A stretch of 64,000 nt of DNA, from positions 57,763-121,762 of the forward strand of contig SSGH01000014.1 of NCBI GenBank assembly GCA_008015835.1. Direction: 5' to 3'. This stretch comes from Lysobacter sp. (GTDB lineage: Bacteria > Pseudomonadota > Gammaproteobacteria > Xanthomonadales > Xanthomonadaceae). Of this stretch, positions 25,916 through 34,536 are shown piece by piece. The first letter of the stretch is position 1. Every line of letters begins with the position of its first letter. Below the pieces are notes generated by a model that saw only the letters and a list, made by a program, of their open reading frames with translations, was not told the origin of the DNA and made no database searches. The translations under genes and the position numbers were made by a program.

Positions 25916-27526
25916 TTAACCGACCGAGGATGCGGCCGAAGGTACCGTCGACTCCGCGCAACCCGGGCAATACGTCGAGCCCAGGCGCAGATGGTAACGA
26001 ACGGTTTCGCCGGGGTGGATCTCGCCGGAACAGCCGTCGCAGACCGAGCCGACATCGATGATCATCGTGCCGAAACCGTCCAGCGGCAACGCCTCGCCAT
26101 GCACTATTTTCGGCCAGGGCGCCGATTTCACGATGTCGGGCCGATAGCGCGCCTGCATCGCGCGCCAACGTTCGATCATCGGCTCGGCCAGACCGTAACG
26201 CCGCACCACCGCGAAGAACATGTCTTCGCGATAATCGAACAATTGGTTGGAGATGGTCATCCAGTGATGCGCATTGCGCGGACGGTCGCCGAAATAGACT
26301 TTTTTGCCGGTCAGCACTTGATGCAGGAAGGAATACACCTTCTCGATCGCGCGCTGGCGGGTGCTGCCGTGGAAATAGGGCGACAACAGCGGGTCCTCGA
26401 ACACCTGCGCATAGAAGGTTTCGAGAATCGGCAACAGCAGCCCGCCTTCGCCCAAGGCGGCCCACAGCTCGGGATCGGGCACGGGCTGCGGCACTTCCTC
26501 CGAGGGCGGCGCCGCGGCTTCGACGATGTGCGCGGCGATCGCGTCGGCCACCGGATGCGCCGCAGGCGCTTCGAAAGGATCGACCACCAGATCGCTTTCG
26601 ACGACGCCACGCGCGCGGAATAGCGCGGACGCTGCGGACACCATCGCCGGCAAGCCCGCCAAATGGACGCGCCAGCCAGTGAGATCGGATAGATCCTTCG
26701 CCGCGACCGTATGCGCGCGACCGGCGCGGATATCGCCCTCGTCGCGCGCGAGCGAGGATAGGCATGGACGGTAATGCAGATTCGGGTGCGCAGCGGACAG
26801 CGCGCGCAGCGCGTCGTCTTGGTAAAGACCTTCGGCGTGCCGTGCGCCGAGATACAGATGAATCGGCCCACGATGCCCGTGCTCCAGCGCATCGCGCACG
26901 ACGCCCAGAGCGGGCGCGAGCCCGGTACCGGTCGCGACGAGCAATAACGGCTGTTCCAGGTGCGACGGCGCGTAGACGAACTCGCCGTCGGGACCGAGCA
27001 GTTCGAGTTCTTCGCCGACCGCCAAAGTCTCGCATAGCCATTCCCCGACGGCTCCGCCAGGAATGCGCTTGACGTGCAATTCCAACCATGGCGTTTGCAT
27101 CGGATGGCCAGCGATGGAGTAACAGCGGGCGCGCAGGGCGTCGCGACGTATCGTCACGTGCTGCCCCGGCCGGTAATCGAATTGGGTGAAGGTTTCCAGC
27201 CGAACGCTGCACACGTCCGGCGATAGCCATTCGCGCGCCTGCAGCACGGCGCGAACGGTCATGTCGTCCGCCCTCGGCGGTTCGAACCGAAGATCGCTCT
27301 CGGGCACGCACACGCAGGGCAGGAAATAGCCTTTCGCGGCGAGATCCGGCCGCAATCCGCGACGCGCGCGATCGGGGACGGGGTCGTGGCTGCGGCATAC
27401 GCAACTGTGGCAAGAACCGCCGCGACAAGAAAACGGCAAGTTCACGCCCTGCCGCAAGCAAGCGTCGAGTACGCTTTCGCCGGGGCGGGCTTCGATCGAC
27501 TGTCCTCGATATTCGAGTCTTGGCAT
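25916..27526 (-). CDS. Ferredoxin / flavin reductase / globin-like fusion protein with C-terminal zinc ribbon
   Basis: A 536-residue four-part fusion. Residues 1-85 are a plant-type 2Fe-2S ferredoxin with Cys34, Cys39, Cys42 and Cys71. Residues 90-315 are a ferredoxin-NADP-reductase module, with RCYSIAGHP (134-142) for flavin and LLVATGTGLAPALG (195-208) for NAD(P)H. Residues 355-465 resemble a truncated haemoglobin (FYAQVFEDPLLSPYFHG, then NAHHWMTIS with candidate proximal His420/421). Residues 490-525 carry CDGC and CPGC, a probable zinc ribbon (Cys496, 499, 520, 523). The layout suggests electron delivery from NAD(P)H to a haem, as in flavohaemoglobin but with the domains in a different order. 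It is the last gene of the GTPase/roadblock operon. Confidence 0.82.
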   Translation of the reverse strand: MPRLEYRGQSIEARPGESVLDACLRQGVNLPFSCRGGSCHSCVCRSHDPVPDRARRGLRPDLAAKGYFLPCVCVPESDLRFEPPRADDMTVRAVLQAREWLSPDVCSVRLETFTQFDYRPGQHVTIRRDALRARCYSIAGHPMQTPWLELHVKRIPGGAVGEWLCETLAVGEELELLGPDGEFVYAPSHLEQPLLLVATGTGLAPALGVVRDALEHGHRGPIHLYLGARHAEGLYQDDALRALSAAHPNLHYRPCLSSLARDEGDIRAGRAHTVAAKDLSDLTGWRVHLAGLPAMVSAASALFRARGVVESDLVVDPFEAPAAHPVADAIAAHIVEAAAPPSEEVPQPVPDPELWAALGEGGLLLPILETFYAQVFEDPLLSPYFHGSTRQRAIEKVYSFLHQVLTGKKVYFGDRPRNAHHWMTISNQLFDYREDMFFAVVRRYGLAEPMIERWRAMQARYRPDIVKSAPWPKIVHGEALPLDGFGTMIIDVGSVCDGCSGEIHPGETVRYHLRLGSTYCPGCAESTVPSAASSVG

Positions 27527-27583
27527 AAACGAATGCTCTCGCCGCGCAGCGGTGGCGTGCGCTGTCGAACGTGCGCCGCCGAA

Positions 27584-27973
27584 TCAGCCCTGCGGCGACG
27601 GCACTGCGGCGGCGGTCTTGCGCGCTTGATTGAAGACCATGCCGAGGTTGGCTTTCGGGCTCGCGGCCACCGCCAACACTTGGTCGTCGGCCGCACGCAC
27701 CAGCAACATCGCGCCCATCACGCCTTGCACCAGCACCATTTGCAGCTCGCCGCGTTGCGCCTCTTTCGAAGCGCGCTCGGACAACGCGAGCAACGCCGCG
27801 CACATCGCCGCATACCGATCGGCATCGATGCCCGAGCCCAGTTGGGAAGCGACGATCAGGCCGTCGCTGGAGATCACCGCGGACGCCTCGATATCGGGCA
27901 AGGCGACGTGCAGGGCGCGGAGCAAGCCGCGTAAGCGGCTGGCGTATGCGACGTACGGATCGGATGAGGACAT
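27584..27973 (-). CDS. Roadblock/LC7 domain protein (MglB-like), first
   Basis: A 129-residue roadblock/LC7 protein: LRGLLRALHVALPDIEASAVIS, then GLIVASQLG and the C-terminal LAVAASPKANLGMVFNQAR. Roadblock proteins dimerise and act as GTPase-activating or scaffold partners of MglA/Ras-like GTPases. One such GTPase is encoded in the same operon (29935-30480). It lies 90 bases after the second roadblock gene, with a strong hairpin in that gap. Confidence 0.88.
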   Translation of the reverse strand: MSSSDPYVAYASRLRGLLRALHVALPDIEASAVISSDGLIVASQLGSGIDADRYAAMCAALLALSERASKEAQRGELQMVLVQGVMGAMLLVRAADDQVLAVAASPKANLGMVFNQARKTAAAVPSPQG

Positions 27974-28023
27974 GGGGAATTCGGCGAAAGGGCTTAGGAA
28001 GGCGCCGATAACAGTACTCGGCG

Positions 28024-28052
28024 GTCGGCCCCGACGCGAGTCCGGGGCCGAC
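28024..28052 (-). repeat. Strong intergenic hairpin between the two roadblock genes
   Basis: A 10-bp stem starting GTCGGCCCCG pairs with its complement across a nine-base loop. On the minus strand it is not followed by a T run, so it is more likely an RNA-stability or attenuation element than a terminator. Confidence 0.5.
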
Positions 28053-28063
28053 GATCCCCCGTA

Positions 28064-28468
28064 TCAGACCAGGGTTTCGAGTTCCGGCATCGCCACGCGG
28101 ACTTTCGTCAGCGCCATGCCGAGGTTGGTCGACCGGCGGCACACGAAACAGGCCACGTAGTTCTGATGCGTTTTACCGCGCACGAACACATGCACCAAGT
28201 TGTCGCTATTGACGATGATTTCCTGGAAGTAATGGTGGTCGTTGGCGGGCAGCCCACGCGCCTTCTTGAAGATCTGTTCGATCATCGTGACGTTGGTGCC
28301 CTGGAACAGGTCCGAGGTCGCCGCCGCCAGCAAGTCCATCACCTCGGACGGGTGCGAATCGACGGTTTTCACGCCCAGCAGCATGCCGGACGACAGGTCG
28401 ATGAAACCGGCGGCGATGCATTCCGGAACGCTGGTCATGGCTTTTTGAAGACCTTGGTCGAGCGACAT
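28064..28468 (-). CDS. Roadblock-like protein, second
   Basis: A 134-residue protein with a roadblock-like pattern: SVPECIAAGFIDLSSGMLLG, MDLLAAATSDLFQG, IIVNSDNLVHVF and the C-terminal STNLGMALTKVRVAMPELETLV. The NLGM motif near the end is shared with the first roadblock protein. It probably heterodimerises with it or binds the GTPase. It follows the ABC/phosphatase fusion by 12 bases. Confidence 0.75.
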   Translation of the reverse strand: MSLDQGLQKAMTSVPECIAAGFIDLSSGMLLGVKTVDSHPSEVMDLLAAATSDLFQGTNVTMIEQIFKKARGLPANDHHYFQEIIVNSDNLVHVFVRGKTHQNYVACFVCRRSTNLGMALTKVRVAMPELETLV

Positions 28469-28480
28469 CAGTTGACTCCT

Positions 28481-29938
28481 CTAGTTGGTGTTGGATGCGG
28501 CGTTGGATGGGGGATTGGATATCGCGCCGTCGGCGATATGAGCGGACGCGCGACGATCGAAGCCGGGGCGCGACAAGATGGACTCGGCGCGCATGCGCGC
28601 GCTCAGCGAAGCGAAGGTTTCGAGCGCGTCGATCTGCTCTTGCGATTGCACCCAGCGCGGCTCGACGCGACGCACGGCTTCCAGCGCTTCGAGGCCGCCT
28701 AATCCGGTGGAAATCAAATACATCGCTAGCGCGGTGCCCGTGCGCCCGAAGCCCGCCCGGCAGTGCGCCGCGATGGGCTCGCCCGCGGCGATCGAGCGCT
28801 CGATCAACTTGCATATCTGGACCGCTTGCGTCATCGACGGCGGCGTCATGTCGACGACGGGAAACCAATGGCTGACGATGCCGAAACGCGCGGTCGCTTC
28901 CGACGGCATTTCGTGCTCGGTCAAATTGATCAAATGGCGGATGCCGACGCGCTGCAATGCGGCGAGATCGTAATCGCGGTCGTGGAAGACGCCGGGCAGC
29001 GGCGTTCCCGCCAATTCGCCGGGACGCAACCACAGAAAGCCCCGCGGCCCGCAGGCGTCGCTGATCGCATGGCGCGCCGCGGCCGGCAGCGGCGGCGGTG
29101 GCGGCACGCTCTCGTCCAGATCCCGCGGATCGGCATCGGGCGACGGCAGCAGACAGGTGCCGCTACGCACGAATTCGCGGCCCGCCTGCGTCGTCGGCGC
29201 ATCGAAGAAGCGTTCGACCGGTTGGATTTCCTGAAAACGGCCGCCCGCCAAGAACGCGACGCGTCCGCCGAGCCGACGAGCATGGCCTTGATGATGGGTC
29301 GACACGATCAAGGCGCGTCGCTGCGCTTCGCGCAGCAGATGCTCGATCAAGCGAGTCGCCTCCTCGTCGGAGACGTTCGCGGTCGGCTCGTCCAAGCACA
29401 ACAGGAGAGGCTCGGCGGCCGCGGCGCGCACGATGGCGACATGCCGCTGCAGCGCCAACTGCAGATTGACCACCGGCTCGTCCAGTCGCGAGGACAATTC
29501 GTCCAACGCGTTCTGCGCCAACCAGCGCTCGACGATCTCGCGCTGCTCGATCCGCGTGAGGCGCGCGCGATCGGGCAGATTGCAAATCAAATTCTCGAAC
29601 ACGCTGGACATCATCAGCCGCGCGCTTTGACCGACCAACGCCGGCAAAGCGGCCGCCGCGCCCAGCGGCAATCCGGCGAAATCCGCCTGGCCCCAGGTTC
29701 GCAGCGCCGGATTGGCGGCGCTCTGTCCCGACAACGTCCGCAACAACGTGGATTTGCCCGTGCCGCAAGGGCCGACCAAGACGGTCATGCCGGCGCTCGC
29801 GATCTCGAGGTCGATTTCCGCCAGGATCACTTTGCTGCCATAGGCGACGCCGAATCCGCGCAAGACGAGCACAGGCGCGCCCATCGCGTTCGAAGGCAGA
29901 GCGGAAACGTCCTCGACGGCGCGATCGCGCGCGTTCAT
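28481..29938 (-). CDS. ABC ATPase fused to a dual-specificity phosphatase
   Basis: A 485-residue two-domain protein. Residues 20-260 are an ABC ATPase with Walker A GPCGTGKS (56-63), Walker B LLLCLDEP (178-185) and an H-loop His (STHHQ). The signature LSGGQ is missing: the expected place reads NLQLALQRHVAI (158-169). A Pro-rich linker (278-284) leads to a cysteine phosphatase, residues 300-440, with HCRAGFGRTG (Cys393, Arg399) and a candidate general acid Asp363 in VVDM. The first half resembles phosphate-importer PstB, but no permease gene is present. Its ATG overlaps the GTPase stop (ATGA), so it is translationally coupled. Confidence 0.88.
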   Translation of the reverse strand: MNARDRAVEDVSALPSNAMGAPVLVLRGFGVAYGSKVILAEIDLEIASAGMTVLVGPCGTGKSTLLRTLSGQSAANPALRTWGQADFAGLPLGAAAALPALVGQSARLMMSSVFENLICNLPDRARLTRIEQREIVERWLAQNALDELSSRLDEPVVNLQLALQRHVAIVRAAAAEPLLLCLDEPTANVSDEEATRLIEHLLREAQRRALIVSTHHQGHARRLGGRVAFLAGGRFQEIQPVERFFDAPTTQAGREFVRSGTCLLPSPDADPRDLDESVPPPPPLPAAARHAISDACGPRGFLWLRPGELAGTPLPGVFHDRDYDLAALQRVGIRHLINLTEHEMPSEATARFGIVSHWFPVVDMTPPSMTQAVQICKLIERSIAAGEPIAAHCRAGFGRTGTALAMYLISTGLGGLEALEAVRRVEPRWVQSQEQIDALETFASLSARMRAESILSRPGFDRRASAHIADGAISNPPSNAASNTN

Positions 29939-30480
29939 CGGAAACGCCTCACCGCGGGGTCGACCAGACTGAGCAACGCCAAGATCAAGCGACGGACGTC
30001 GTCGCGCTCGCGCGCGTCCACTTCGAACACCGGTACGTTCCAGCCTTTTTCCAGCAACTTGGCGCGGATCGGCTCGACCGTGGCGCCGGGCCGCAGATCC
30101 ATGCGACTGATGCCGATCACCATCGCGCCTTCGGTGCGTTTGACGAAACCGGCGAAGGCGTCGAGAAAGTGTTCCAGATCGGCGACAGGGTCGGGCCGCA
30201 TTTGATCGAGCATCAGCACCAATCCGATTCCGCCGACGGTGAGGATGTCCCACATGAAATCGAAGCGATCCTGTCCGGGCGCGCCGTAAAGATGCACTTT
30301 CCCGCCGTCGGCCAACTGCAGCACGCCGTAGTCCATCGCCACCGTGGTTCGCGCCTTGCGCAGCGCGACCTCGTCGGTGGCTGCGCCTTCGGTCGACACC
30401 ACGGGGATGTCGCTGATCGCGCCGATGGCGGTGGTTTTGCCGGCGCCGACGGGGCCGGCGAAGATGATTTTTCGCTCCAT
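29935..30480 (-). CDS. Small Ras-like GTPase (MglA/Rup-type)
   Basis: A 181-residue single-domain GTPase. G1 is GPVGAGKT (9-16). G3 is YGAPGQ (65-70), the Ras-like motif with Pro before Gly-Gln seen in the prokaryotic Rup/MglA groups. The G4 NKxD is replaced by SRMD in GISRMDL, so guanine specificity needs checking. Two roadblock proteins are encoded downstream, the usual regulators of such GTPases in prokaryotic polarity and signalling systems. It starts three bases after the upstream gene's stop. Confidence 0.88.
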   Translation of the reverse strand: MERKIIFAGPVGAGKTTAIGAISDIPVVSTEGAATDEVALRKARTTVAMDYGVLQLADGGKVHLYGAPGQDRFDFMWDILTVGGIGLVLMLDQMRPDPVADLEHFLDAFAGFVKRTEGAMVIGISRMDLRPGATVEPIRAKLLEKGWNVPVFEVDARERDDVRRLILALLSLVDPAVRRFR

Positions 30481-30483
30481 CGC

Positions 30484-31143
30484 TCAGCGCCCCGTCATCT
30501 TGGCCCACAACAGCTTCACCATCGACGTCAACGACGTCTCCGACAAAGGCGCGGACTTGGCTTCGAACTCGGCGTCGAACGTCGAGGACTCTTCGACCTG
30601 GGCGAGAATTTCGATCGCGCCGCATGCGTGCGCGGCGCTGAAGAAACGGAACATCTCGGGCTCGTCCACGCCCACCAAACGGCTGGCGAGACGAATGCTG
30701 CTCGGGCGCCGCGCCAACAGCGCGCACAACCGGTACATCTCCGGCGAATGCGGCAGGCGCGACAAATTCGGCCAATGCGAGAGTTTGATCACCGTGTGTT
30801 GGCCGACCCCAGCAGGCAGACGCCCGGCCGAAGCCCAGTACGCCAACGTCCACTGCAATTCGGCCAAATCGCGCTGCGACGCGTCGGCCGGCATGCTCGC
30901 GACCGCGACGCGCACCCGCGCCGTCGGCGCGAGGCCGAACGCGCTCCAATCGGCGACGTTGGCGACGTATCGCCGAGTCGAGGCATCGATCCACACCTCA
31001 CCCACGCCCTCCACCGTCGCCTGCATGCAACCGCGCGTGGTCGCGATCGCGCGAGCGACGACCGCCAGAACGCCGACGTCGGTCTTGAAGACCTCGCCCG
31101 GCTGGCTGGTGGTCGTCATCGATGGATCGGCATAGTTGCTCAT
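30484..31143 (-). CDS. Hypothetical first protein of the GTPase/roadblock operon
   Basis: A protein of about 219 residues with no recognised family. The N-terminal 110 residues look beta-rich (TRGCMQATVEGVGEVWID, then ARVRVAVASMPAD). The C-terminal third looks helical and may be a winged helix (ARRPSSIRLASRLVGVDEPEMF, then HACGAIEILAQ). There are no membrane segments. The start is uncertain: ATG 31143 has no clear binding site, and a TTG 30 bases upstream is also possible. Being first in the operon, three bases before the GTPase, it may set the input to it. Confidence 0.7.
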   Translation of the reverse strand: MSNYADPSMTTTSQPGEVFKTDVGVLAVVARAIATTRGCMQATVEGVGEVWIDASTRRYVANVADWSAFGLAPTARVRVAVASMPADASQRDLAELQWTLAYWASAGRLPAGVGQHTVIKLSHWPNLSRLPHSPEMYRLCALLARRPSSIRLASRLVGVDEPEMFRFFSAAHACGAIEILAQVEESSTFDAEFEAKSAPLSETSLTSMVKLLWAKMTGR

Positions 31144-31801
31144 CGCGCGCTGATTCGGATTCGGACTCGGCAAACATCAAGACCGCGGGTACCGTGTCGA
31201 CCTCAAGGCGCGATACGGCGTTGAATATTGTGAACGGCCCGAGCGCGAACTCTTGGCCCACGCGATCGGCAGGGCCGCGAGCCACGCTGGCTAGCCATGA
31301 CGGTGAGTGCATTCCAGCAATTTATGTGCCAACGTTTGCAAGCCGCTCGCCGAATGCGCGAATACCAGAAAATAAGCGAAATCATGGTGCCGAAAGCGAC
31401 CCTTCGCATCGCATGGTCCGCGCTCGCGTCTGCGGGAGGCCGAGCTTTCGGGTTTCGACGACCGTGCGGAGCGAGGACCGGCGCATCAGCGGAGCCATGG
31501 CGCGTCAAGTCAATCGCAACACCCAACCGAAACCGTCCGTGAAGTGACGAAGCGCGTCAGTAACTGTCTACGTGCGATTTGAGACTTCCGTCGTATTCGC
31601 GCAGCTCTGGAGTCGAATACGGTTCACGCGCCCCTTCGATTCGCGAGCGTCCGAGATTCGAAGCGCCTCCGATCCCGTGCGATCTCGGCCGGCGGACACT
31701 CCGCGCACTCACTACACTGGCCTCCGGGCCGACGAGCGTTCGGGAACGGAGGCACTCCGATCGACATTCCGGCATCAAGGCGCGCGGATGCCCGAAACGA
31801 A
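31144..31801. other. Intergenic region with no supported gene
   Basis: About 660 bases between the GTPase operon and the DUF4870 terminator. Several open frames exist on both strands but none has a ribosome-binding site or recognisable product. Parts around 31300-31390 are less GC-rich than the surroundings. It should contain the promoter of the minus-strand operon; I could not place it. Confidence 0.5.
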
Positions 31802-31829
31802 ACACCCCGGCCGTCGCCGGCCGGGGTGT
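31802..31829 (-). terminator. Terminator hairpin of the second DUF4870 gene
   Basis: A 12-bp perfect stem (ACACCCCGGCCG with its complement) with a four-base loop is followed on the minus strand by TTCGTTTC. It lies 64 bases after the stop at 31893. Confidence 0.7.
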
Positions 31830-31892
31830 CGTGAAAATGTCGCGAATCGGAGGCCGGAACCGAAATCCGGTCACCGCGAATGGCGGCGAGGG

Positions 31893-32273
31893 TCAACTCA
31901 CCAATCGCAACGCGAACGGGTAGCGATAGTTCTCGCCCTTGCTGGCGGCGATGCCGGCGATGATGGTGAACACGATCCACACGATCATCACGATCGGCAA
32001 CAGAACGAAGCCGATCACCACGAATATCAGTACCGCGGAGATGATTCCTGCGATCGAAACGGTGATATTGAAGTTCAGCGCTTCCTTCGCTTGCTCAGCC
32101 GCGAAGGGCATAGTGTCTTTCTTGATTTGCCAAATGATCAGCGGCGCGATCACGTTCGCGAAAGGGATTCCGGTGAACCCCGCGAACGCGGACAGGTGGC
32201 CGATCATCGCCATGGTCTTCTCGTCGGAGGACAGGCCGCCCGAAGACGGGTCGGCGGGCATTTGTTCGTTCAT
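31893..32273 (-). CDS. DUF4870 membrane protein, second
   Basis: A 126-residue membrane protein with three to four helices. It has the same landmarks as the gene at 22251: EQAKEALNFNITVSIAG and ENYRYPFALRLVS. The N-terminus is short and includes SSDEKTMAMIGHLSAFAG, typical of the family. The ATG at 32273 has GGGGAA about eight bases upstream. Function unknown. Confidence 0.88.
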   Translation of the reverse strand: MNEQMPADPSSGGLSSDEKTMAMIGHLSAFAGFTGIPFANVIAPLIIWQIKKDTMPFAAEQAKEALNFNITVSIAGIISAVLIFVVIGFVLLPIVMIVWIVFTIIAGIAASKGENYRYPFALRLVS

Positions 32274-32340
32274 CGAGGGATTCCCCAAGTGGTCAGGTCG
32301 CGAGACCGCGACGAAGCGCGGCGTTCCGGCGATGATAACG

Positions 32341-33759
32341 TCAATCGGTGCCCGCGACGGTCATGCCGCCGATCAGGATCGACCCGCAGCGGATCGAAGC
32401 GCGCGGGTCGCGGTCGCTGCCGACCGCCTCGATCGCCTGGAACATTCGGCGCAAATTGCCGGCGATGGTGATGCCGTCGACCGCATAAGCGATTTCGCCG
32501 CCCTCGATCTTGAAGCCGGCCGCGCCGCGCGAGTAGTCGCCGGTCACCGCGTTCACGCCCTGCCCCATCAGCTCGGTGATCAACAGGCCGTCGCCCATGC
32601 CGCGCAGCAACTCCTTCAATTCGCCCGCGTTGGGCGCGACTTCCAGATTGAACACGCCGCCGGAATTGCCGGTGCTGCGGAGGCCCAGCTTGCGCGCCGA
32701 ATAGCTGCCGAGCACGTAACGCTGCAGCACGCCGTCTTCGACCAGCGCCGATTCGGAGGTCGCCACGCCTTCGGCGTCGTACGCGGTGGAGCGCAGACCG
32801 CGGCGCAGGAACGGCCGTTCCCGGATCGCGCACCACGACGGCAGAATCCGGGTGCCGACGCTATCGAGCAGGAAACTCGCGCGCCGATACAGCGCGTTGC
32901 CGGAGACCGCGTTGACCAGCGCCACGATCAGGCTATGGGCCACTTCGGCATGGAAGATCACCGGCATTTCGGCGGTCGGCAGCGAGCGCGGGTCCAATCG
33001 CGCCAGCGTGCGCTCGGCGGCGCGGCGACCGATGGATTCGGGCGATTCCAAATCGTCCGCGCACACGCCCAAGCTGTACCAGTACTGCGACTGCATCCGA
33101 TCGCCCTGCCCGGCGATCAAGCTGCAACTGATGCTGTGCTGGGTCTCGCGCTCGGCGCCGACGAAACCGTGCGAGTTGGCGTAGACGTCGATCGATTCGC
33201 CGGTGGACACCGCGGCGCCGTCGGAATTGGCGATGCGCGGGTCGAGGTCGCGGCCGGCGGTTTCGCAGACCATCGCCACGTCGAGCGCGCGGTCCGGATC
33301 GATCGCCCACGGGTGCCAGAGATCGAAATCCGGCCAGCGCCCGTCCGGGCCGGGCCGCGCCATGCGGTCGGCGTCGGCTAAGCCGGCGGCGGGGTCGTCC
33401 TCGGTGTGACGCGCGATCAAGCACGCTTGCGCGAGCGTGGCTTCGAGGCTCTCGTCGCGCAGGTCGGCGGTGCTGGCGCTGCCTTTGCGATGGCCGAAAT
33501 ACACCGTGACCGACACGCTGCGGTCGCGGTTGGATTCGACCGTTTCCACTTCGCCCATGCGCACGCCGACGTTGAAGCCGCGGTCTTCGCCGCATTCCAC
33601 TTCGGCCTGGGTCGCGCCGAGCGCTCGGGCGCGTTCGAGCAGCCGCTGCGAGAGCGCGGTCAGCCGCGCCAGTCGCGCTTCGCTGTCGTCGTCGCGGCTG
33701 TCGTGGCGATAGTTGGCGGCGGCGAGCGCCGCCTGAAGATCGGGAGTGGTCGCGTTCAA
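32341..33759 (-). CDS. pmbA: Metalloprotease-like protein PmbA (TldE)
   Basis: A 472-residue PmbA/TldE subunit, the partner of TldD in the complex that cleaves microcin-type peptides and degrades unfolded peptides in Escherichia coli. Typical blocks are [40 protein letters not shown] and the end [10 protein letters not shown]. It lacks the HExxxH zinc motif, as PmbA does. The most likely start is the TTG at 33759, with AGGA seven to eight bases upstream (CAGGATAAAGCATTG); no suitable ATG exists before the conserved part. It is divergent from darP. Confidence 0.92.
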   Translation of the reverse strand: MNATTPDLQAALAAANYRHDSRDDDSEARLARLTALSQRLLERARALGATQAEVECGEDRGFNVGVRMGEVETVESNRDRSVSVTVYFGHRKGSASTADLRDESLEATLAQACLIARHTEDDPAAGLADADRMARPGPDGRWPDFDLWHPWAIDPDRALDVAMVCETAGRDLDPRIANSDGAAVSTGESIDVYANSHGFVGAERETQHSISCSLIAGQGDRMQSQYWYSLGVCADDLESPESIGRRAAERTLARLDPRSLPTAEMPVIFHAEVAHSLIVALVNAVSGNALYRRASFLLDSVGTRILPSWCAIRERPFLRRGLRSTAYDAEGVATSESALVEDGVLQRYVLGSYSARKLGLRSTGNSGGVFNLEVAPNAGELKELLRGMGDGLLITELMGQGVNAVTGDYSRGAAGFKIEGGEIAYAVDGITIAGNLRRMFQAIEAVGSDRDPRASIRCGSILIGGMTVAGTD

Positions 33760-33817
33760 TGCTTTATCCTGTTCGAGCGAGCGATCGGCTCTGGAAACGA
33801 AGCGCAATGGTCCGACG

Positions 33818-34390
33818 ATGAGAGGCAAAGATCCCGACACCGGCGAATTCCTGTCGCCCAGCCGCAGCCAGCAGCGCCGGGACGCGCTGGAAGTGCTGGA
33901 CTTGGCGCGGCGATTGTCGGAACTCACGCCGCAGCAAGTCGCGCGCTTGCCGGTGCCGGAGCGCCTGATTCCGCACATCGACGAAACCCGACGCATCACC
34001 TCGCACGTCGCGCATAAGCGGCAGTTGCAGTTTCTCGCGAAACAGATGCGTCGCGAAGACGACGAGACGCTGGAAGCGATCCGCGACGCGATGGACGCCA
34101 ACGGCCACGCCGCGCGCGAGGAAGCGGCGATGCTGCATCGCGCCGAGCAGTGGCGCGACCGGTTGATCGCCGACGGCGACGCCGCGCTGGGCGAATTGCT
34201 GGCCGCCTACCCGCACGCCGAACGCCAACATTTGCGTCAACTCGCGCGTAACGCGCACGATGAGCGGCTGAAGAACAAACCGCCGCACGCGTATCGCGAG
34301 TTGTTTCGGGAGTTGCGCGAGATGCTGCAAACGTCGGAAACCGACGGCGAAGCCTCGGACGTGGAAGAGACGTTCGACGACGAGACCTGA
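33818..34390 (+). CDS. darP: Ribosome-associated protein DarP (YjgA, DUF615)
   Basis: A 190-residue helical protein of the DUF615 family, which binds late 50S ribosome assembly intermediates. Typical features are [36 protein letters not shown] and the tail [17 protein letters not shown]. The acidic C-terminus ([17 protein letters not shown]) is usual for the family. The ATG at 33818 gives the expected length; its ribosome-binding site is weak. It lies between pmbA and tldD, a conserved neighbourhood in Xanthomonadaceae. Confidence 0.92.
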   Translation: MRGKDPDTGEFLSPSRSQQRRDALEVLDLARRLSELTPQQVARLPVPERLIPHIDETRRITSHVAHKRQLQFLAKQMRREDDETLEAIRDAMDANGHAAREEAAMLHRAEQWRDRLIADGDAALGELLAAYPHAERQHLRQLARNAHDERLKNKPPHAYRELFRELREMLQTSETDGEASDVEETFDDET

Positions 34391-34400
34391 TCGCCGCCCC

Positions 34401-34491
34401 GTAGAGCGGAGCGCAGCTCCGCTTGCCCCAAACCCCGTAGAGCGGAGCGCAGCTCCGCTGAGCCATTTAGCGGAGCTGCGCTCCGCTCTAC
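34401..34491. repeat. GTAG-headed REP-like palindrome cluster (three units)
   Basis: Units at 34401-34423 and 34437-34459 are direct, and a third at 34469-34491 is inverted. Each is GTAG followed by an imperfect palindrome, AGCGGAGC, spacer GCA, GCTCCGCT. The third lacks nothing but reads the other way, ending CTAC. This is the structure of the GTAG REP (SMAG) family described in Stenotrophomonas maltophilia, mobilised in trans by REP-associated tyrosine transposases. It lies between darP and tldD. No RAYT gene is in the window. Confidence 0.85.
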
Positions 34492-34536
34492 GTGAGGCGC
34501 CGATTATGCGGTGCGCGTCGGCAATCCCCACAACGC

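Noticed and set aside
28481..30994. A long upstream extension of the ABC/phosphatase frame through the GTPase gene
   Set aside because: The extension lies in a shadow frame over the GTPase gene. The true start is the ATG overlapping the GTPase stop.
31203..31542. Short open frames on both strands in the 31.1-31.8 kb gap
   Set aside because: No Shine-Dalgarno sequence or recognisable product, and the frames overlap on both strands.
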